64,000 bases of DNA, from assembly GCA_039881145.1 (NCBI GenBank), contig JAYKKI010000009.1, positions 6,048,501 to 6,112,500 of the forward strand, in the 5' to 3' direction. The DNA is from Druceiella hillmani. Lineage: Eukaryota > Arthropoda > Insecta > Lepidoptera > Hepialidae. Shown in pieces: positions 25,030 to 36,477 of this stretch. The notes beneath the pieces were generated by a model that was not told the origin of the DNA, searched no databases, and saw only the letters and a program-made list of their open reading frames with translations. Both the position numbers and the translations under genes were made by a program. Each line of letters opens with the position of its first letter. Position 1 is the first letter of the stretch.

Positions 25030-26505
25030 GAATATTTCGTTATTTTCATGAGCGGATCATGTAGTGAAAGACAGGAAGGGAATAGCAATCTACTCATCGA
25101 GACAGATAGGTCAATTTAATCAGCATCTGTTCACAGGTATTCCCATGGCCATATCTTAAACAAAGCAAGTATGATTCATTGAATTATTTTCTTTTGGATA
25201 TTTCAAATTTTATGATAGAAAATTTACTTGCAATCAAGCGAACTTTAAATATGAGCAGGATAGAGGCATTAACCAGATCATACTGTCATCGAATTTATAA
25301 TATTTTCCTACTAGTTGCTTTTACGTTTTTTTTATTCACGATAATGTATACCTCGTGAATTAAAAATGAACACAATAGTGTTAAATTTGACGTTATGGTC
25401 AATATGTTATTTTTAATTTGGTTTTAATCAATCCTTGTATTTAGACATCGAATAAGGATATCCACACAAATGTATGTAAATACGTGTACGATTAAAATAC
25501 ACCAAAGTTCGACTTTTCTATTATTAATATATTTTTTATATATCATCTATATATGATTTTTAAAGTAGCATAATGCGTAGTTTTGGCAACGTGCTTCCAA
25601 CAAATTATTCTCATATTATAGTTTAAAATAGTGTTTTTTTGATATTTACAGACTTTATCTGTAAAGTAAATTAATTTTCTCAAATCTTCTTTTCGCTGAT
25701 CAGCAAATCGTAAAAAGATATATGCGTATTTTCTTACAAAAGTTACTGAATGTAATACCTAAGGATAAACAATTGATAAAAATGCATTATCAATACACAA
25801 AATATAAACATCCATCAAAATAAGTTAAAATAAGAAGAAGATAACACGAGTAGAAATGTTGAATGTTTTTTTTTCTACAATACGTAAGAAGTAGAGAGAA
25901 AAAAAAAATTATGTTGCATCATACTTTCCAAAAATTGTGGAAGAATTTTTGGAACAAAATGATTGGTTAGTAGATAAATATTCAATTATCCTCAAATGTG
26001 TGAAATTAAAGTCGAATATTCAATTATCCCTACAGGGATGAAACATTTGAATCTAAGAGATTCAGCTATATTCTTCTTTTAAACGATTGTTACAGAAAAT
26101 AAAGCTATTTTATGATAGAAAAAGGGGTGAAAAGTAAAGAGTGCATTTCAAAGATTATCTAGTTTTTATAGGTAAAAACTGGTGACAATATATAAAACTT
26201 TTTAAAAAAATTTTAAAAAGTTGTATTTAATTAAATTTTACAAGAATCATGGTAATTATCGTCTATGAATTTTAGATAATCACAATACATTTGGCAACTT
26301 ATATTCAGGTTCGAAAATTAGAAAAAAAAACCAGTGCAACCAAATGGAGTCGATTGAAGTACAATCTCGATTAATATTTTTAAGTCTTGTGAAAATTTGG
26401 ACCCTTTCTGTTAATAATTATTTTACCCTAAAGAGAAGAAGAAGTTTCAACTTCGTCAATGCCAATGAAAATGAATAGAATTTCGAAGAAGTGTAAAATT
26501 ATTAT
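25030..26505. repeat. Truncated tandem unit D, right edge of array
   Basis: The first 420 bp (25030-25449) are almost identical to the other units and closest to B (shared GACGTTATGG and TTTTTAATTTGG). From about 25450 onward, substitutions and small indels rise abruptly. Similarity stops after GTGTAAAATTATTA at about 26505, just before the place where the CA/CG minisatellite would lie. Sequence beyond is unique in the window. Confidence 0.88.
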
Positions 26506-28285
26506 AATACAGTGAGTGAAAATGTCGCTGACTTATAAAAATGACACCGACATCCCTAACTGATTGTTTTAGTAAATACTCATGGGATTTCCTACCTTCA
26601 AAATTCAAATGATCTAGAAAGTAAAATCTGCTCGAGTGACTGCAGATAATTTTCAGCGTCGAAAATTTTTGAACTGGTTTTTGAAGGAATTTAATTATGA
26701 TTCCTTTTTTTCAAAAACTATCATTAAAAATAAATATTTTGATGGAAAAATATATAAAGGAAATTATCGAATTTAACATTCGGAAAATCCAGATGAAGTT
26801 CACAAGGAGGACTTTGTTGGTCAACGAGTTACTCTTTAATGTCTTTTGATGTATGACACATTTTCACTCTAAAATTTGGTGATGGTAACCATCATATGAC
26901 AAGTAAATTTTCTTAGCAAAGCTGAATGACATGCATCTTAAGCATATGTAGCTTCAGCTGAGTTGCATCTCTTTCTACAAACTGATTGACAAACAACTCC
27001 CTGCGACAACAATTTTTAGATCGTGTTATCTCACGAAATATAATAACATTTAAATTCTGTGAAATTCTCGTTAAATTGTTATCATTCAGCCTAATTCTAC
27101 CAGCAACGTTCAATTTATAAAATTGGGTAAGGCCAAATTTATTAAATATATTTATTTAATATATTAAATAAAAATTGAATTGTAAATTAATTGAAAAAAT
27201 TCTTTTATAAAAGAAATTAATTCCAGCTCTCAATTTGGTACGTAGTTTACATAATCAACATGTGCAACGAAAATAAACCAAAAGGCACATTTGACATTCA
27301 TATATGTACATAAAATAATATTTTGTATGTACTTTAAATATTTAAAACAGTGTTTTTAAATATTTAAAGAAAAAGTAGTTTAAACATTTAATATATAAAC
27401 TACTTTTTCTTTAACATGAAATGTTACTTTGATATTAACAACTCGGACAGGCTAGTTTCGCATAAGCAGTATAATTTTCAAAAGTTTTTAAACGCAAGGT
27501 ATGAAAGTTCGTTATTTAATAAAAAAGAAATAGGTTAGGCAATCTTATAGGGAAATTGCATTTAAATCTTTTTCGATGTTAAATGTTGTGTGAATACGTT
27601 ACTTTATTCAACAAAGTAGTTTAAGGAAAGTTACGTGTTTTGAAGTTTTGAGATGTTTCAGTTTCCGCATAAATTTTTCATTAGTAAGTGGTTAGCTTTT
27701 CAGTTGTATGGATTTTAATTTCTTTATATTTGATTTGTACGAAATTAAACACTTTTAACTTTGAAAATAGTCAAGGTGATTGTCGTATTATCTAATGTTA
27801 ACGAACGATTACAAACATTTTGTTTATTATTTACGTTTATCGATTAAGGAATCTAATCTCTTAGATTAGAAATTCTTTCATCTCACCCTTTTATTGCTAT
27901 TTTTAACTAATCTGTTTTTTTTCCTTTGGGAAATACCAAGCCATACTTTTTATTGATTTGTTATTTTCATTTTTGTTCAGCGATTGAAACCTTCATTTTC
28001 TTACATTATGCCCAACAATTTTTAGCAGTCCACCAAATTCATAACGAATTACATTCTACCGTAGTTAACTATTTATGACCAAAATATTCTTTATTTAAGA
28101 AACTCACGATAAATAGCGACAATGGAAAAATATCGCGAAATTTATCTCAGTTTTCATGAAAAGGAAATAACCAACGAGGAAATTTTGCTGTATCTATTCC
28201 TTACTTTAAGTATATATGGTTTCTTAATTACAGGAAAATTTAATGGTAAATATCCGGCAAATTTATAACATCCGGAATTTTTCAG
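26506..28285. other. Unique intergenic DNA
   Basis: AT-rich sequence between the array and the CRAL-TRIO gene. A 66-codon minus-strand frame (26913-27113) has a protein-like composition but matches nothing I recognise. The stretch presumably contains the promoter and an untranslated first exon of the downstream gene, which I could not locate. Confidence 0.5.
27364..27414. repeat. Perfect 19-bp hairpin
   Basis: Arm 27364-27382 (TTAAAGAAAAAGTAGTTTA) and arm 27396-27414 are exact reverse complements around a 13-nt loop. It lies about 0.9 kb upstream of the CRAL-TRIO start codon. Confidence 0.9.
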
Positions 28286-28448
28286 ATGCAACTCTTAGTG
28301 AAGACGGACGAATTTCTACAAATTAAAGAACAAGACTATGAATTGTTTCTTGTGAAATGTGGCTTGACAGATAAAATGGTGCGGGACAGCATTGAGAGAA
28401 TTAAAGAATGGTATAAGATGCAACTTCATTTTCCTGAAGGTGGTTTTT
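28286..28448 (+). CDS. CRAL-TRIO gene, coding exon 1
   Basis: Encodes residues 1-54, including QIKEQDYEFLLVKCGLTDK and IKEWYKMQLHFPEGGF. The acceptor TTTTTCAG precedes the ATG and the donor GTAAGT follows at 28449 in phase 1. Both limits are supported by the decayed copy at 61356, whose similarity starts at the same acceptor and ends at the same donor. Confidence 0.88.
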
Positions 28449-31400
28449 GTAAGTAAAATTTGTAATTTTTTATCTAATCAAGATGAATTCCCCTCCAAAA
28501 TGAATATTTTAACCTATTATTTTTTTGCTTAGAAAAATAACCCACGTTGTAATATATCAAGTTTATCAAATTTGTATAAATATTTGCTTAAAACGATTAC
28601 AGTAAAATATGTTAAAAAAAATTTAAGCAATATCGAAAATAACTCTTGACAATAGGGTAAATATTCAGAAAGGATCTTGGACAATACCTTCAGACATACA
28701 GAGACTCAAAAGCCAAGCACAATAAAAAATCATTTAAATATAAAGGCAAGATATTACCTTTTATAACCTAATATAATTATAAAATACGATGTTCTGGATT
28801 TTCGTAGGGAAAAAACTGCTTGATTATTACTTCACATAAATAAATGTACAGAAAAGTAACGGATAATTAACATGTACAAAAATATAATTATGTCTAACTT
28901 AATTTTTTAAAGCCAGTAAAACCTTACTAAAAGTTTGGTTTCTCGATAAAAGTTTTTCATTCCATACCTTCCCAGTATTATTGTTATCGTGAAAAGTAAA
29001 GTTGTTTCTTTCAAAACATAAAAGTTTAAGCGACTATTGGACAGAGCATTGCATTCTCATTATCTCACAATAAGAAATTACACTTTTTTGTTTCATAGTG
29101 ATATATTTTAATGGCCACGGTATTAATTACAGTTTATTTTTGCAGTGGATGGGCACATCTTACGTTTTCTGATCATGAACAACTTCAGTCTGGAAGAGAC
29201 CAAAAAAAAGATAGAAAATTTATTGACTGCACGTAGCTTGCTACCAGAGATTATGTCAGATCGGGATTTTATTTCCGAGGCCATAAAGCCTGCTACTGAA
29301 TACTCGACGGTTGCCGTAATACCACAACGCCTTGATGATATGACCCGGCTTGTTTTTATGGGGTAATTTTACGTTGTTATTTATATTACGATTATTATAA
29401 TATATTCTGCAAAGGGTAGCTATAACTATTTTCAAGATAATTTATTCCAATCTTTTGAAATTATTTTAAGATTATTAAAACGTATATCCAAAGAGATTTT
29501 AAATTAAATTGTAGTTTGCAATACGAATACAATAAGAGGAGTAAGCAAAATATGCAGCCAAAACTCAGAAATAAATGAAAGTAATTAAATAAGGGTAGTT
29601 TTCTCTCTATTATTTACTTTATTTCAGGGATATATGAGTTTAAGACGAAAGATAAAATTGGGCTCTCCCGCACCATTTTATCTTAAATGTTTGTACTCCT
29701 AAATCTGCTTTCGTGTTAAAATAAATAACATTATATAATCAATGTACGCGACGCTTAGTTTTAATGTCATATTTTTGTGATGATTTGTCCTTAAAAAGAA
29801 TGTTAGATTCAACAACAAATATAAAAATTTGTGTTACATTGCAGATTGAAACATGAAAATACTTCAAATTTTGTCTTTTTGAGCTACGTAAAATTATTCA
29901 TGTTGGGACATGAGTATTTTACTCTCACTGATCTTAACTTGGGATACTGCTTTGTTGTCGACTGGAAGGGTCTGAAAACTAGTGACGTTGCTCAAATGAG
30001 CCCGACTTTGCTAAGAAAAAGCTTTATGGTTTTAACCGTAAGTCAACTAATCCATTAAGTATATGTTAAAAACATATGCGTGTAATAAATACGGAAATGA
30101 TCAAATCGGTAAACATGAACTCACTAAAGTGTTTCTGAATATCAGTAACTTAATTTTGTAATATTCATGGTGAAAAATTTATGGCAAAAATAAGTTTTTC
30201 TCTTACGTCTATTACAATTTTCTTCATCTCGGGCCCATATATTCAAATATTTGACTGTATCTACACTTGTAAATTTATTAATGCGAATGTCATTTCATTC
30301 CAAACCCGTATTGATTAGCTGACGAATTTTGTTCAATATTATTTGCAAGAATAATAACATTCAATTTTCTCCTCCTGTATTCAAATTTTCCAGCATGTAT
30401 AAATGGCGTTTCAATTTAACTTTTGCGACTAAAATAGCGATCTATACGCAGTAATATTATATTACGAAGGAAATAATATACAATGACAGTAGTTATTCAT
30501 TTTTCCTTGGTCTTAGAGAAAAAACTAATTATTCCAAATATGAGAGATCCTAGTATTTTAAAAGAACTACAAAATTATTACAGATAATAGGATTCACTGA
30601 TAAGAAGGGAATGGAAAAATATCTCATTATGTGTCTCGTACATAAGTCCTTGTTTTTGCCATAAATTTGAATATATTATCAAATTTATTTATAACGTTGA
30701 AAATAATTAATCTTCCCTCTTTTGTTATTATTAAACCTGACATATCCAAGAACGGTTTGATTTTTCTTCTACTCATGAATTTAGAATGCGACTGTGTTCT
30801 AAATATTCGAACTAATTCAATGTATTTTTAAGCAAAATTTAAATTTTATTTCATTTGAAAAACTTCGATATCAAAAATTTCAATGTTGGTTCACCTGTGC
30901 AAATGAAATTTTAATTTGCAATAACGAGAATATTTTATTTCAGAATATTATAAATAAATTTAAATCACGTTTAATGATTTTCGATCAATCCATTTAAGAA
31001 TATTATAACGGCCTGTAAGCAAGAGTTTTTTAGCTCCCCCGTTGAATATATATAGACGACAGATGGAAATAATCAAGAAATTTTTTAACCTAGTATTTCT
31101 GTGGGAAAAAATATTGGTTAAAAATATTCACTTAAAATAAGAAAATGGTAATAAATGTGTCTCATTAAATTTTTTATACGAAAGGCCTACCAACGTTTGG
31201 TATCCAAAAAAAATACGATGCAACAAAAACAAATAAATTAAATACAGTATTCTATACCAGAAAAAAATATCTTCATTTTTTTATTCAACAGACGTTTTTC
31301 CAGTATCCCGTTAATTCAAGTCCGGTGACATTCTGCAATGAGAAATAAAATCCCACAGGGGAAATTGAAACTGCGATACTAGTAATATTTTATCTTTGAT

Positions 31401-34050
31401 AATGACTAATATGATCACAATTGCAAGGAGATTAATTTAATGAATATCTACCTTACGAATACGACTTCTACATAAATTTCATCAAAATAACGCATTTTAT
31501 CAACATAAGAAAGGCCTATTAAATAAGTATATCCCATTAACATTTTATACAATAGGTCTGATAAAGATCAGAACCTCAAAATTAAAGTAGAAACAAAAGT
31601 CTTAATTTCCATACGTTTTCCTAAAACAGAAAATAGGATCGCACCAATTTTTCATTAAAAAGTCATATTTTCTATGCCACGTCAATTTCTAGAGAAATTG
31701 CCCAATGAGGAATATTACGAGGTAATAAGGAGTGTCAAAAATTATAAACTAATATTCTTGCCACAATAATGGCTAATATGGTCATAATTACTATTAATTT
31801 AATTTTATGAATATTGAACTTACGAGTGGGACTTCGAAATAACAAGTAAAATTAATAAGATTTAAAATTTATATGAATTCCAGGAGATCTTTAATCAATA
31901 TTGAACCACTTAACTCTGTCAATGAAGATGGAAAAATCGATGATAAATTTAAATCCATTCTCTGCTGACGTATATTGTTCCAGTAACTATTAGATCTACA
32001 TAGCTAGTCTTGTTAACTTGTACATATAGGTAAAAATCTATATTTATATATATTAAAAAACTACGGGATTTTATATTATATATAATATAAAAAAGTTGGG
32101 CAGGATAATAATGTGAAAAAAATATATTAATAACATTTTTAAAAGGGGAAATCACGATAATAGAAACATAAAAATTTAAATTACACATTTTTAGAAAAAA
32201 CATGTTCGCAATTGTATGGCAAAATAATAAAGAGTTATTGCAAAGTTTTAATGTTGCCAATAAAGGATTTATCTTTATGTAGATGTGATATGGAACAATT
32301 TTATTTTTATAAAAAAAAATATATTACACGTAAAATAAATAATATTTAATTTGTATGATAATACAAGAAATTTAATATAAAAACTTCTTTTCTTTCAGAC
32401 AATTTAATAAAATAATTTCATGTCATCTCAGTATTGGTTTTCAGGCATGAATTCTTTTTGGATTGAAGCGTGCATTTAACTTTGAGTTTTCTTCTTAAAC
32501 TTACTTATTTAACAAGTAAGGCTTGACCACTAACAGACTCTTAAAATATATTATATTCATTCAAATATTGCTCAGATTCAAAGGATGGAGAACAAAAATA
32601 TATTACTAAAATGCTAAAGTAATCTAAAACTAAATTTATGCATTCAACGCCATTTCAAAATATTTGATTATAATTTTTAAGAATAAATTTTTTTCTTTTA
32701 ATCGATATTTTCACAAGTCTTGTTGATTTTAAACTGTCTAAAATATTATTTACGCTATTTTGTATCCCACCATCAATTAAGAGTGACTACGTAAAATTGG
32801 TTATTTGAAAAGATCTTAGATCTCCAGGTAATAAACCGTTTGTGCAGTAATTTTTTTCTAAAATATAGAAAAAAAATTTTAGTTAACGTCATGAACTCTC
32901 GTTGTTACTTTTTTGTAAAATTATTTGTTTTCATTTACCCAGACATACATAAAAAGAAAACAATTATTTACGTCAGTAATTGTTTAAATATTTACGGAAT
33001 TGAAGTTACACGTTTTTTTAAGCAAGTCTTTTTTTTCTCTCCAGGAATGTTTTGGTGCCAAAGTAAAGAGCATACATTACGTCAATGTCCCAGCATATGC
33101 CGAGTTTGTCGTTAATATCTTGAAGGCTTGTTACAGCAAAAAACTGAATCTCAGGCTACAGATCCACAAAAACCCTGAAGATCTACAAAACTTTTTTGCC
33201 AAGAGCATTCTTCCATCTGACTTTGGAGGAGAGAACAAATCAATAAGAGAATTTACAAGTATGGTTGCATATTTAGTTTTTTATGTAACTTTTAGGGAGT
33301 TAAAAGCTTAAATGGAAGGAATACTACCATGGTAATTGTCACATAAAAAGTCCTATAAAAGTAGAGTTATTATTTTTAGAGAATTTGTGGGTAGTTAAAC
33401 GTCACAAACTTCGATCCAAGCTTTAAATATGTATAATGGAGGTGAAGTATTGGGGATTAGTGAAGCGGATACCATGGATATAAAACACATAAACAACTTT
33501 ATATATTTACGTTGTTTATTTTCCAGGGACGATAAAATTAACACATGACTGAATGTTATGAAAAGTAAAAAAATTAATTGGAATTTTTTTACTGATATGA
33601 AAAAAAATGCATCTTAACAGGACACAACACAAAATTTAAGAACAAAATCTGCGAAAAAAATCTAAAAAAAAATGCTTTTTAAAAATAACTACAAAAATAA
33701 AGTATAAGAAGACAATCAAATTGTTGCTACTACTAATTCTTCTATCTTGATTTGAAATTATGTTAGAACTTCTTTATTGAGAAATCAGATAATTGATTGA
33801 AATCATTTACCTTATTAAAAATAATATAAATTACACCTATCAGTAAATAGTATTTTCTTTTTACCATACCCATATAGTAAAAATTATATTTGCAGAGGAT
33901 ATGGTAAATCATTTCACTTTACAACGTGAGGAAATTTTGAAGTTGGTGCAGCCAAAAACGGACGAGAGTAAACGAGTTGGTGCGGGCAGTACATTTTCTG
34001 AGGAATTGCAGGGAATGCAAGGCTCATTCCGCACCTTAGATGTTGACTGA
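28286..34050 (+). CDS. CRAL-TRIO domain lipid-transfer protein (five exons)
   Basis: Joined exons 28286-28448, 29146-29362, 29845-30037, 33045-33258 and 33896-34050 give 942 nt and 313 residues with no stop. Introns have GT-AG ends and phases 1, 2, 0, 1. Insect members of this family (alpha-tocopherol transfer protein/clavesin-like) are about 300 residues long and carry hydrophobic ligands in the cytosol. Residues about 10-95 match the CRAL-TRIO N-terminal helical region. About 110-255 match the lipid-binding fold, with CFVVDWKGL, VKSIHYVNVPAY (about 198-209) and LPSDFGG (247-253). The C-terminus DESKRVG..LQGMQGSFRTLDVD is typical of insect paralogues. The start is the ATG that opens exon 1, directly after an acceptor AG, so an upstream non-coding exon is likely. 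The ligand is unknown. Confidence 0.9.
29146..29362 (+). CDS. CRAL-TRIO gene, coding exon 2
   Basis: Acceptor TTTTTGCAG, donor GTAATT, phase 1 to 2. The junction codon restores Leu in GGFLDGHILRFL, the usual start of the second N-terminal helix. The exon then reads SLEETKKKIENLLTARSLLPE, the family's helix followed by a conserved R-x-x-x-P-E turn, and ends in TRLVFMG, the first strand of the lipid-binding fold. Confidence 0.9.
29845..30037 (+). CDS. CRAL-TRIO gene, coding exon 3
   Basis: Acceptor ACATTGCAG, donor GTAAGT, phase 2 to 0. Encodes LKHENTSNFVF, the hydrophobic helix LSYVKLFMLGHEYF, and GYCFVVDWKGLKTSDVAQM, the D-x-x-G strand-turn of CRAL-TRIO domains. Confidence 0.9.
30038..33044 (+). 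other. Intron 3 (3.0 kb)
   Basis: By far the largest intron; the others are 482-697 bp. It is AT-rich and contains two diverged copies of a sequence of about 180 bp (31310-31500 and 31670-31860) plus several accidental frames. No transposase or RT signature was recognised. Confidence 0.8.
31310..31860. repeat. Diverged direct repeat within intron 3
   Basis: About 31310-31500 and 31670-31860 share, in order, CAATGAG, TAATATT, AATG(A/G)CTAATATG(A/G)TCA, TTAATTTAAT-like text, TGAATAT, CTTACGA and GACTTC. This suggests an old tandem duplication or two copies of a small repeat about 360 bp apart. Confidence 0.6.
33045..33258 (+). CDS. CRAL-TRIO gene, coding exon 4
   Basis: Preceded by a strong polypyrimidine tract and CCAG; donor GTATGG, phase 0 to 1. 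Encodes CFGAKVKSIHYVNVPAYAEF, KKLNLRLQIH and SILPSDFGGE, the most diagnostic CRAL-TRIO block. Confidence 0.92.
33896..34050 (+). CDS. CRAL-TRIO gene, coding exon 5 (terminal)
   Basis: Acceptor ATATTTGCAG; the phase-1 junction makes Lys, giving EFTKDMVNHF. It continues EEILKLVQPKTDESKRVG and ends GMQGSFRTLDVD followed by TGA (34048-34050). The basic SKR and the SF-x-x-LxxD end are usual in insect paralogues. No convincing AATAAA was seen close downstream. Confidence 0.9.
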
Positions 34051-34443
34051 TAGTGATGAACATGTTTTAAAAACAACAAATAGCACACTTGCACATGGTG
34101 ATGAATATAATGTGACTCATAATATTAAAGACTTAAATTATTAGTTACCCGTACGGGAACCAGAATCAGAATATGGAAAACGAGCAAAGTTATCAAAGAT
34201 TTCAAATTAAAATGTTATTTAAATATTCTATATGGTGTGATAATTGTATATAACTTAAAGATAATTTTATTTTGTGTAATAATTTTACTGTGATTGTGTA
34301 TTACATATGACACCCTATTCATTTTGTTAGTACTACTTATACGATGCAACATATTATATATAACAGATTTTATTTTTAACAACATTGCTTTTCACAATTA
34401 AATGAAACTACGTGATGTAGTATTATTTCTACTTTCTTTAAGT

Positions 34444-34505
34444 TCTTTACCACGACCTAGGTTGCGTTGTATTACAACATCTTCAGGTGGGACTATTAGC
34501 AAAGA
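34444..34505 (-). ncRNA. Hammerhead-like ribozyme relic (left arm)
   Basis: On the minus strand the order is outer stem I TCTTT, inner stem I CCAC, CTGAAGA core, stem II GTTGT/ACAAC, GCAAC where GAAAC is expected, mini stem III CCTAGG, GTC cleavage triplet, inner stem I GTGG, outer AAAGA. This is the layout of minimal type I hammerheads known from Penelope-like elements and retrozymes. The core GAAA is mutated and one extra U precedes stem II, so it is probably inactive. Confidence 0.4.
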
Positions 34506-34519
34506 ATGCTAATATCCTT

Positions 34520-34580
34520 TCTTTGCTAATATCCCACTTAACGATGTTGTAATAGAGCGAAACCTAGGTCGTGGTAAAGA
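34520..34580 (+). ncRNA. Hammerhead-like ribozyme relic (right arm)
   Basis: Same architecture as the left arm. Here GAAAC, CCTAGG, GTC and GTGG are intact, but the CTGA core reads TTAA and stem II is weakened (GTTGT..AGAGC). Left and right arms carry different lesions, so both descend from a more complete motif. Confidence 0.4.
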
Positions 34581-34672
34581 ACTTAAAGAAAGTAGAAATA
34601 ATACTACATCACGTAGTTTTATTTAATTGTGAATAATGAATTTCGATAAAACTAACGCCAAATATATTCAAC

Positions 34673-36477
34673 ATGGTTTTTTTATAAAGGTAAACAGAAA
34701 CGTGCAGATGGAAGTGTAAATTCAATCAGATAATAATGTTATTACATACGGTTTCCTTAAATATAATAGTTCAGATGTTGTATCTGAGATTACCTTTGCG
34801 CATGAAATAAATATTTTTAATTTTTATAATTATTTTGAAATAAAATCAAATATTCAGGCATTTAATATTGTTGTTAATATTTCTAAAATTCGTCTTTCTT
34901 CCAATCTTTTCCTTTTGATATTGTATACAATTATAATTTTTAGTCGATAGATTTGCTGAAATATTTACTCCCAAAGCAATTGTGAATATTAAAAACAATA
35001 AATCGTGAAATGTAGTTTTTTTCTTGATCAATAAAAGTTTCTTTGATAGTAAGTAATAATTTTAAGTAGTAATTAAAATATCAATTATTTTGAATAGACT
35101 AATAACACGACGCCATCGAGAAAAAGGTATAAAGGTAATTCGATTTTAAATTTAAACTGGACATTTAATCACTTAAATTATCGTTCTAATGTAAATCTTG
35201 TTAAAATGCTAACTATTATGAAAAAACAAAAAATAATTGACAGATAAACATGAATGTCATTGGTTATATTTTACATGTCCAATAATAAGTAAATTTCTAT
35301 TGCAATAGCATTTAGTCTTTCATTATTTTCTCATTTATTCATTTTATTTTCACCATATCTGAGATATTGCTGAATTTAACGAAATTATAACCCTCTAAAA
35401 TACCAAATATTCCTCGCTAGAAATTTAAAAAAATCAGTTAAGGAGATCCTTGAAACAATTTTACAGTTATTTTGTGTCATAGCTTGCTTTCGTGCAAGGA
35501 TGTGGCGGCAGCTTAGTTTATTTTAATCATCATAGTTACATATTATAAACTACTGTTTAATCTTATTCACGTTCGATTTCTAGGTGCATACAATTTTATT
35601 CCATCAGTTATAATTTTTGGGCCTTAATAATCTCTTGATAAGTAAGGCTCAGATATTATATCTGTTTGCTATTTTTAGTAAATAAGTAGGACTCAGTTAT
35701 TGTATCGAATTGCTGTTTACAATAAACTGGTTGCCCCAAACAATTATCTTAATTTTTCTACATTATATTATCTTAAATTTGCTGCTTTGCCCCTCGCGGT
35801 TACTAGATACCTCCCTTCCTCTCACCAAATGACATCGGACGTTGGGGTCGGAGGTAGGTCGGAAAGAATACTCGGGTAGTTATTCAGTAAATAAACTGAT
35901 CTTTAAAAATATTAAGTTTGATTTTCAAAGATGAAAATAAAATTTATGAGTAAATCAAAAATAGGAGTAAAATTTAAAAGCTCTTTTTCTCTTTTGCTCT
36001 TTTTCTGGTATTATATTGTATTTTCCATTAACCTGGGACTGATAATATGAGGCACATTTTGTTGACGTAATTTGGCTACCACTTATCATGTCTGACTTAT
36101 GAGAAACAAATAGTTGAAATTTTCCAAAAAAATGTCTCTTTCTAATTCATTTGCTTTCTTGCAATCGAAAACGGTATAAATGGCTTATTTTAATAAAGTC
36201 CAAAAATGTAAAGCCCGAAAAGTCACTTTTTTGCAAAATGGTATAAAACCACAAATGACGTTCCTACTAGCGTATGAAGGTCACCGTGTTTCAATATTTA
36301 CAATGATACCGTTTTAACTAACGTATCTTGAAATGTCAAAGCATTTTAGTAGTAATTTTACCATGAGAGTCGATTACTGTATCACAGTGGAAAACCGATC
36401 CACCTGCACAAAAGTATAAATTGAAGGACATAATCTCTTCACCATAGCTTTGATAACCTATTTAATTGAGAAAAACT
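34673..36477. other. Gene-free AT-rich stretch
   Basis: No gene, RNA or mobile-element signature was recognised apart from the small duplication at 35638. A modest GC rise around 35780-35870 carries no recognisable frame. Confidence 0.5.
35638..35727. repeat. Two-copy tandem duplication, period 44 bp
   Basis: ATAAGTAAGGCTCAG (35638) and ATAAGTAGGACTCAG (35682) each continue with TTAT-TATC and TTGCT-TTT. Two diverged adjacent copies. Confidence 0.75.

Larger units (their letters stand above)
34391..34633. repeat. 243-bp palindrome of a retroelement-like tail
   Basis: Left arm (34391-~34505) and right arm (~34519-34633) are near reverse complements around a spacer of about 15 bp. Shared blocks include CTACGTGATGTAGTATTATT, TCTTTAAGTTCTTTACC and ACGACCTAGGTTGCG. 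The right copy runs on beyond the palindrome to about 34672 (ACGCCAAATATATTCAA), and the same extended sequence occurs at 49140-49290. This is therefore two copies of one repeat placed head to head. Confidence 0.9.

Noticed and set aside
28122..28268. ATG frame MEKYREIYLSFHEKEITNEE as a possible first coding exon of the CRAL-TRIO gene
   Set aside because: Its possible GT donors all leave phase 1, which is out of frame with exon 1, and the intron would be under 80 bp. It may be chance or 5' untranslated sequence.
31949..32260. 103-codon minus-strand frame in intron 3
   Set aside because: Hydrophobic, low-complexity and inside an intron on the opposite strand, with no motif.
32840..33115. 91-codon + strand frame overlapping exon 4
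   Set aside because: Runs across the acceptor in a different frame from the CRAL-TRIO coding sequence; a shadow frame.
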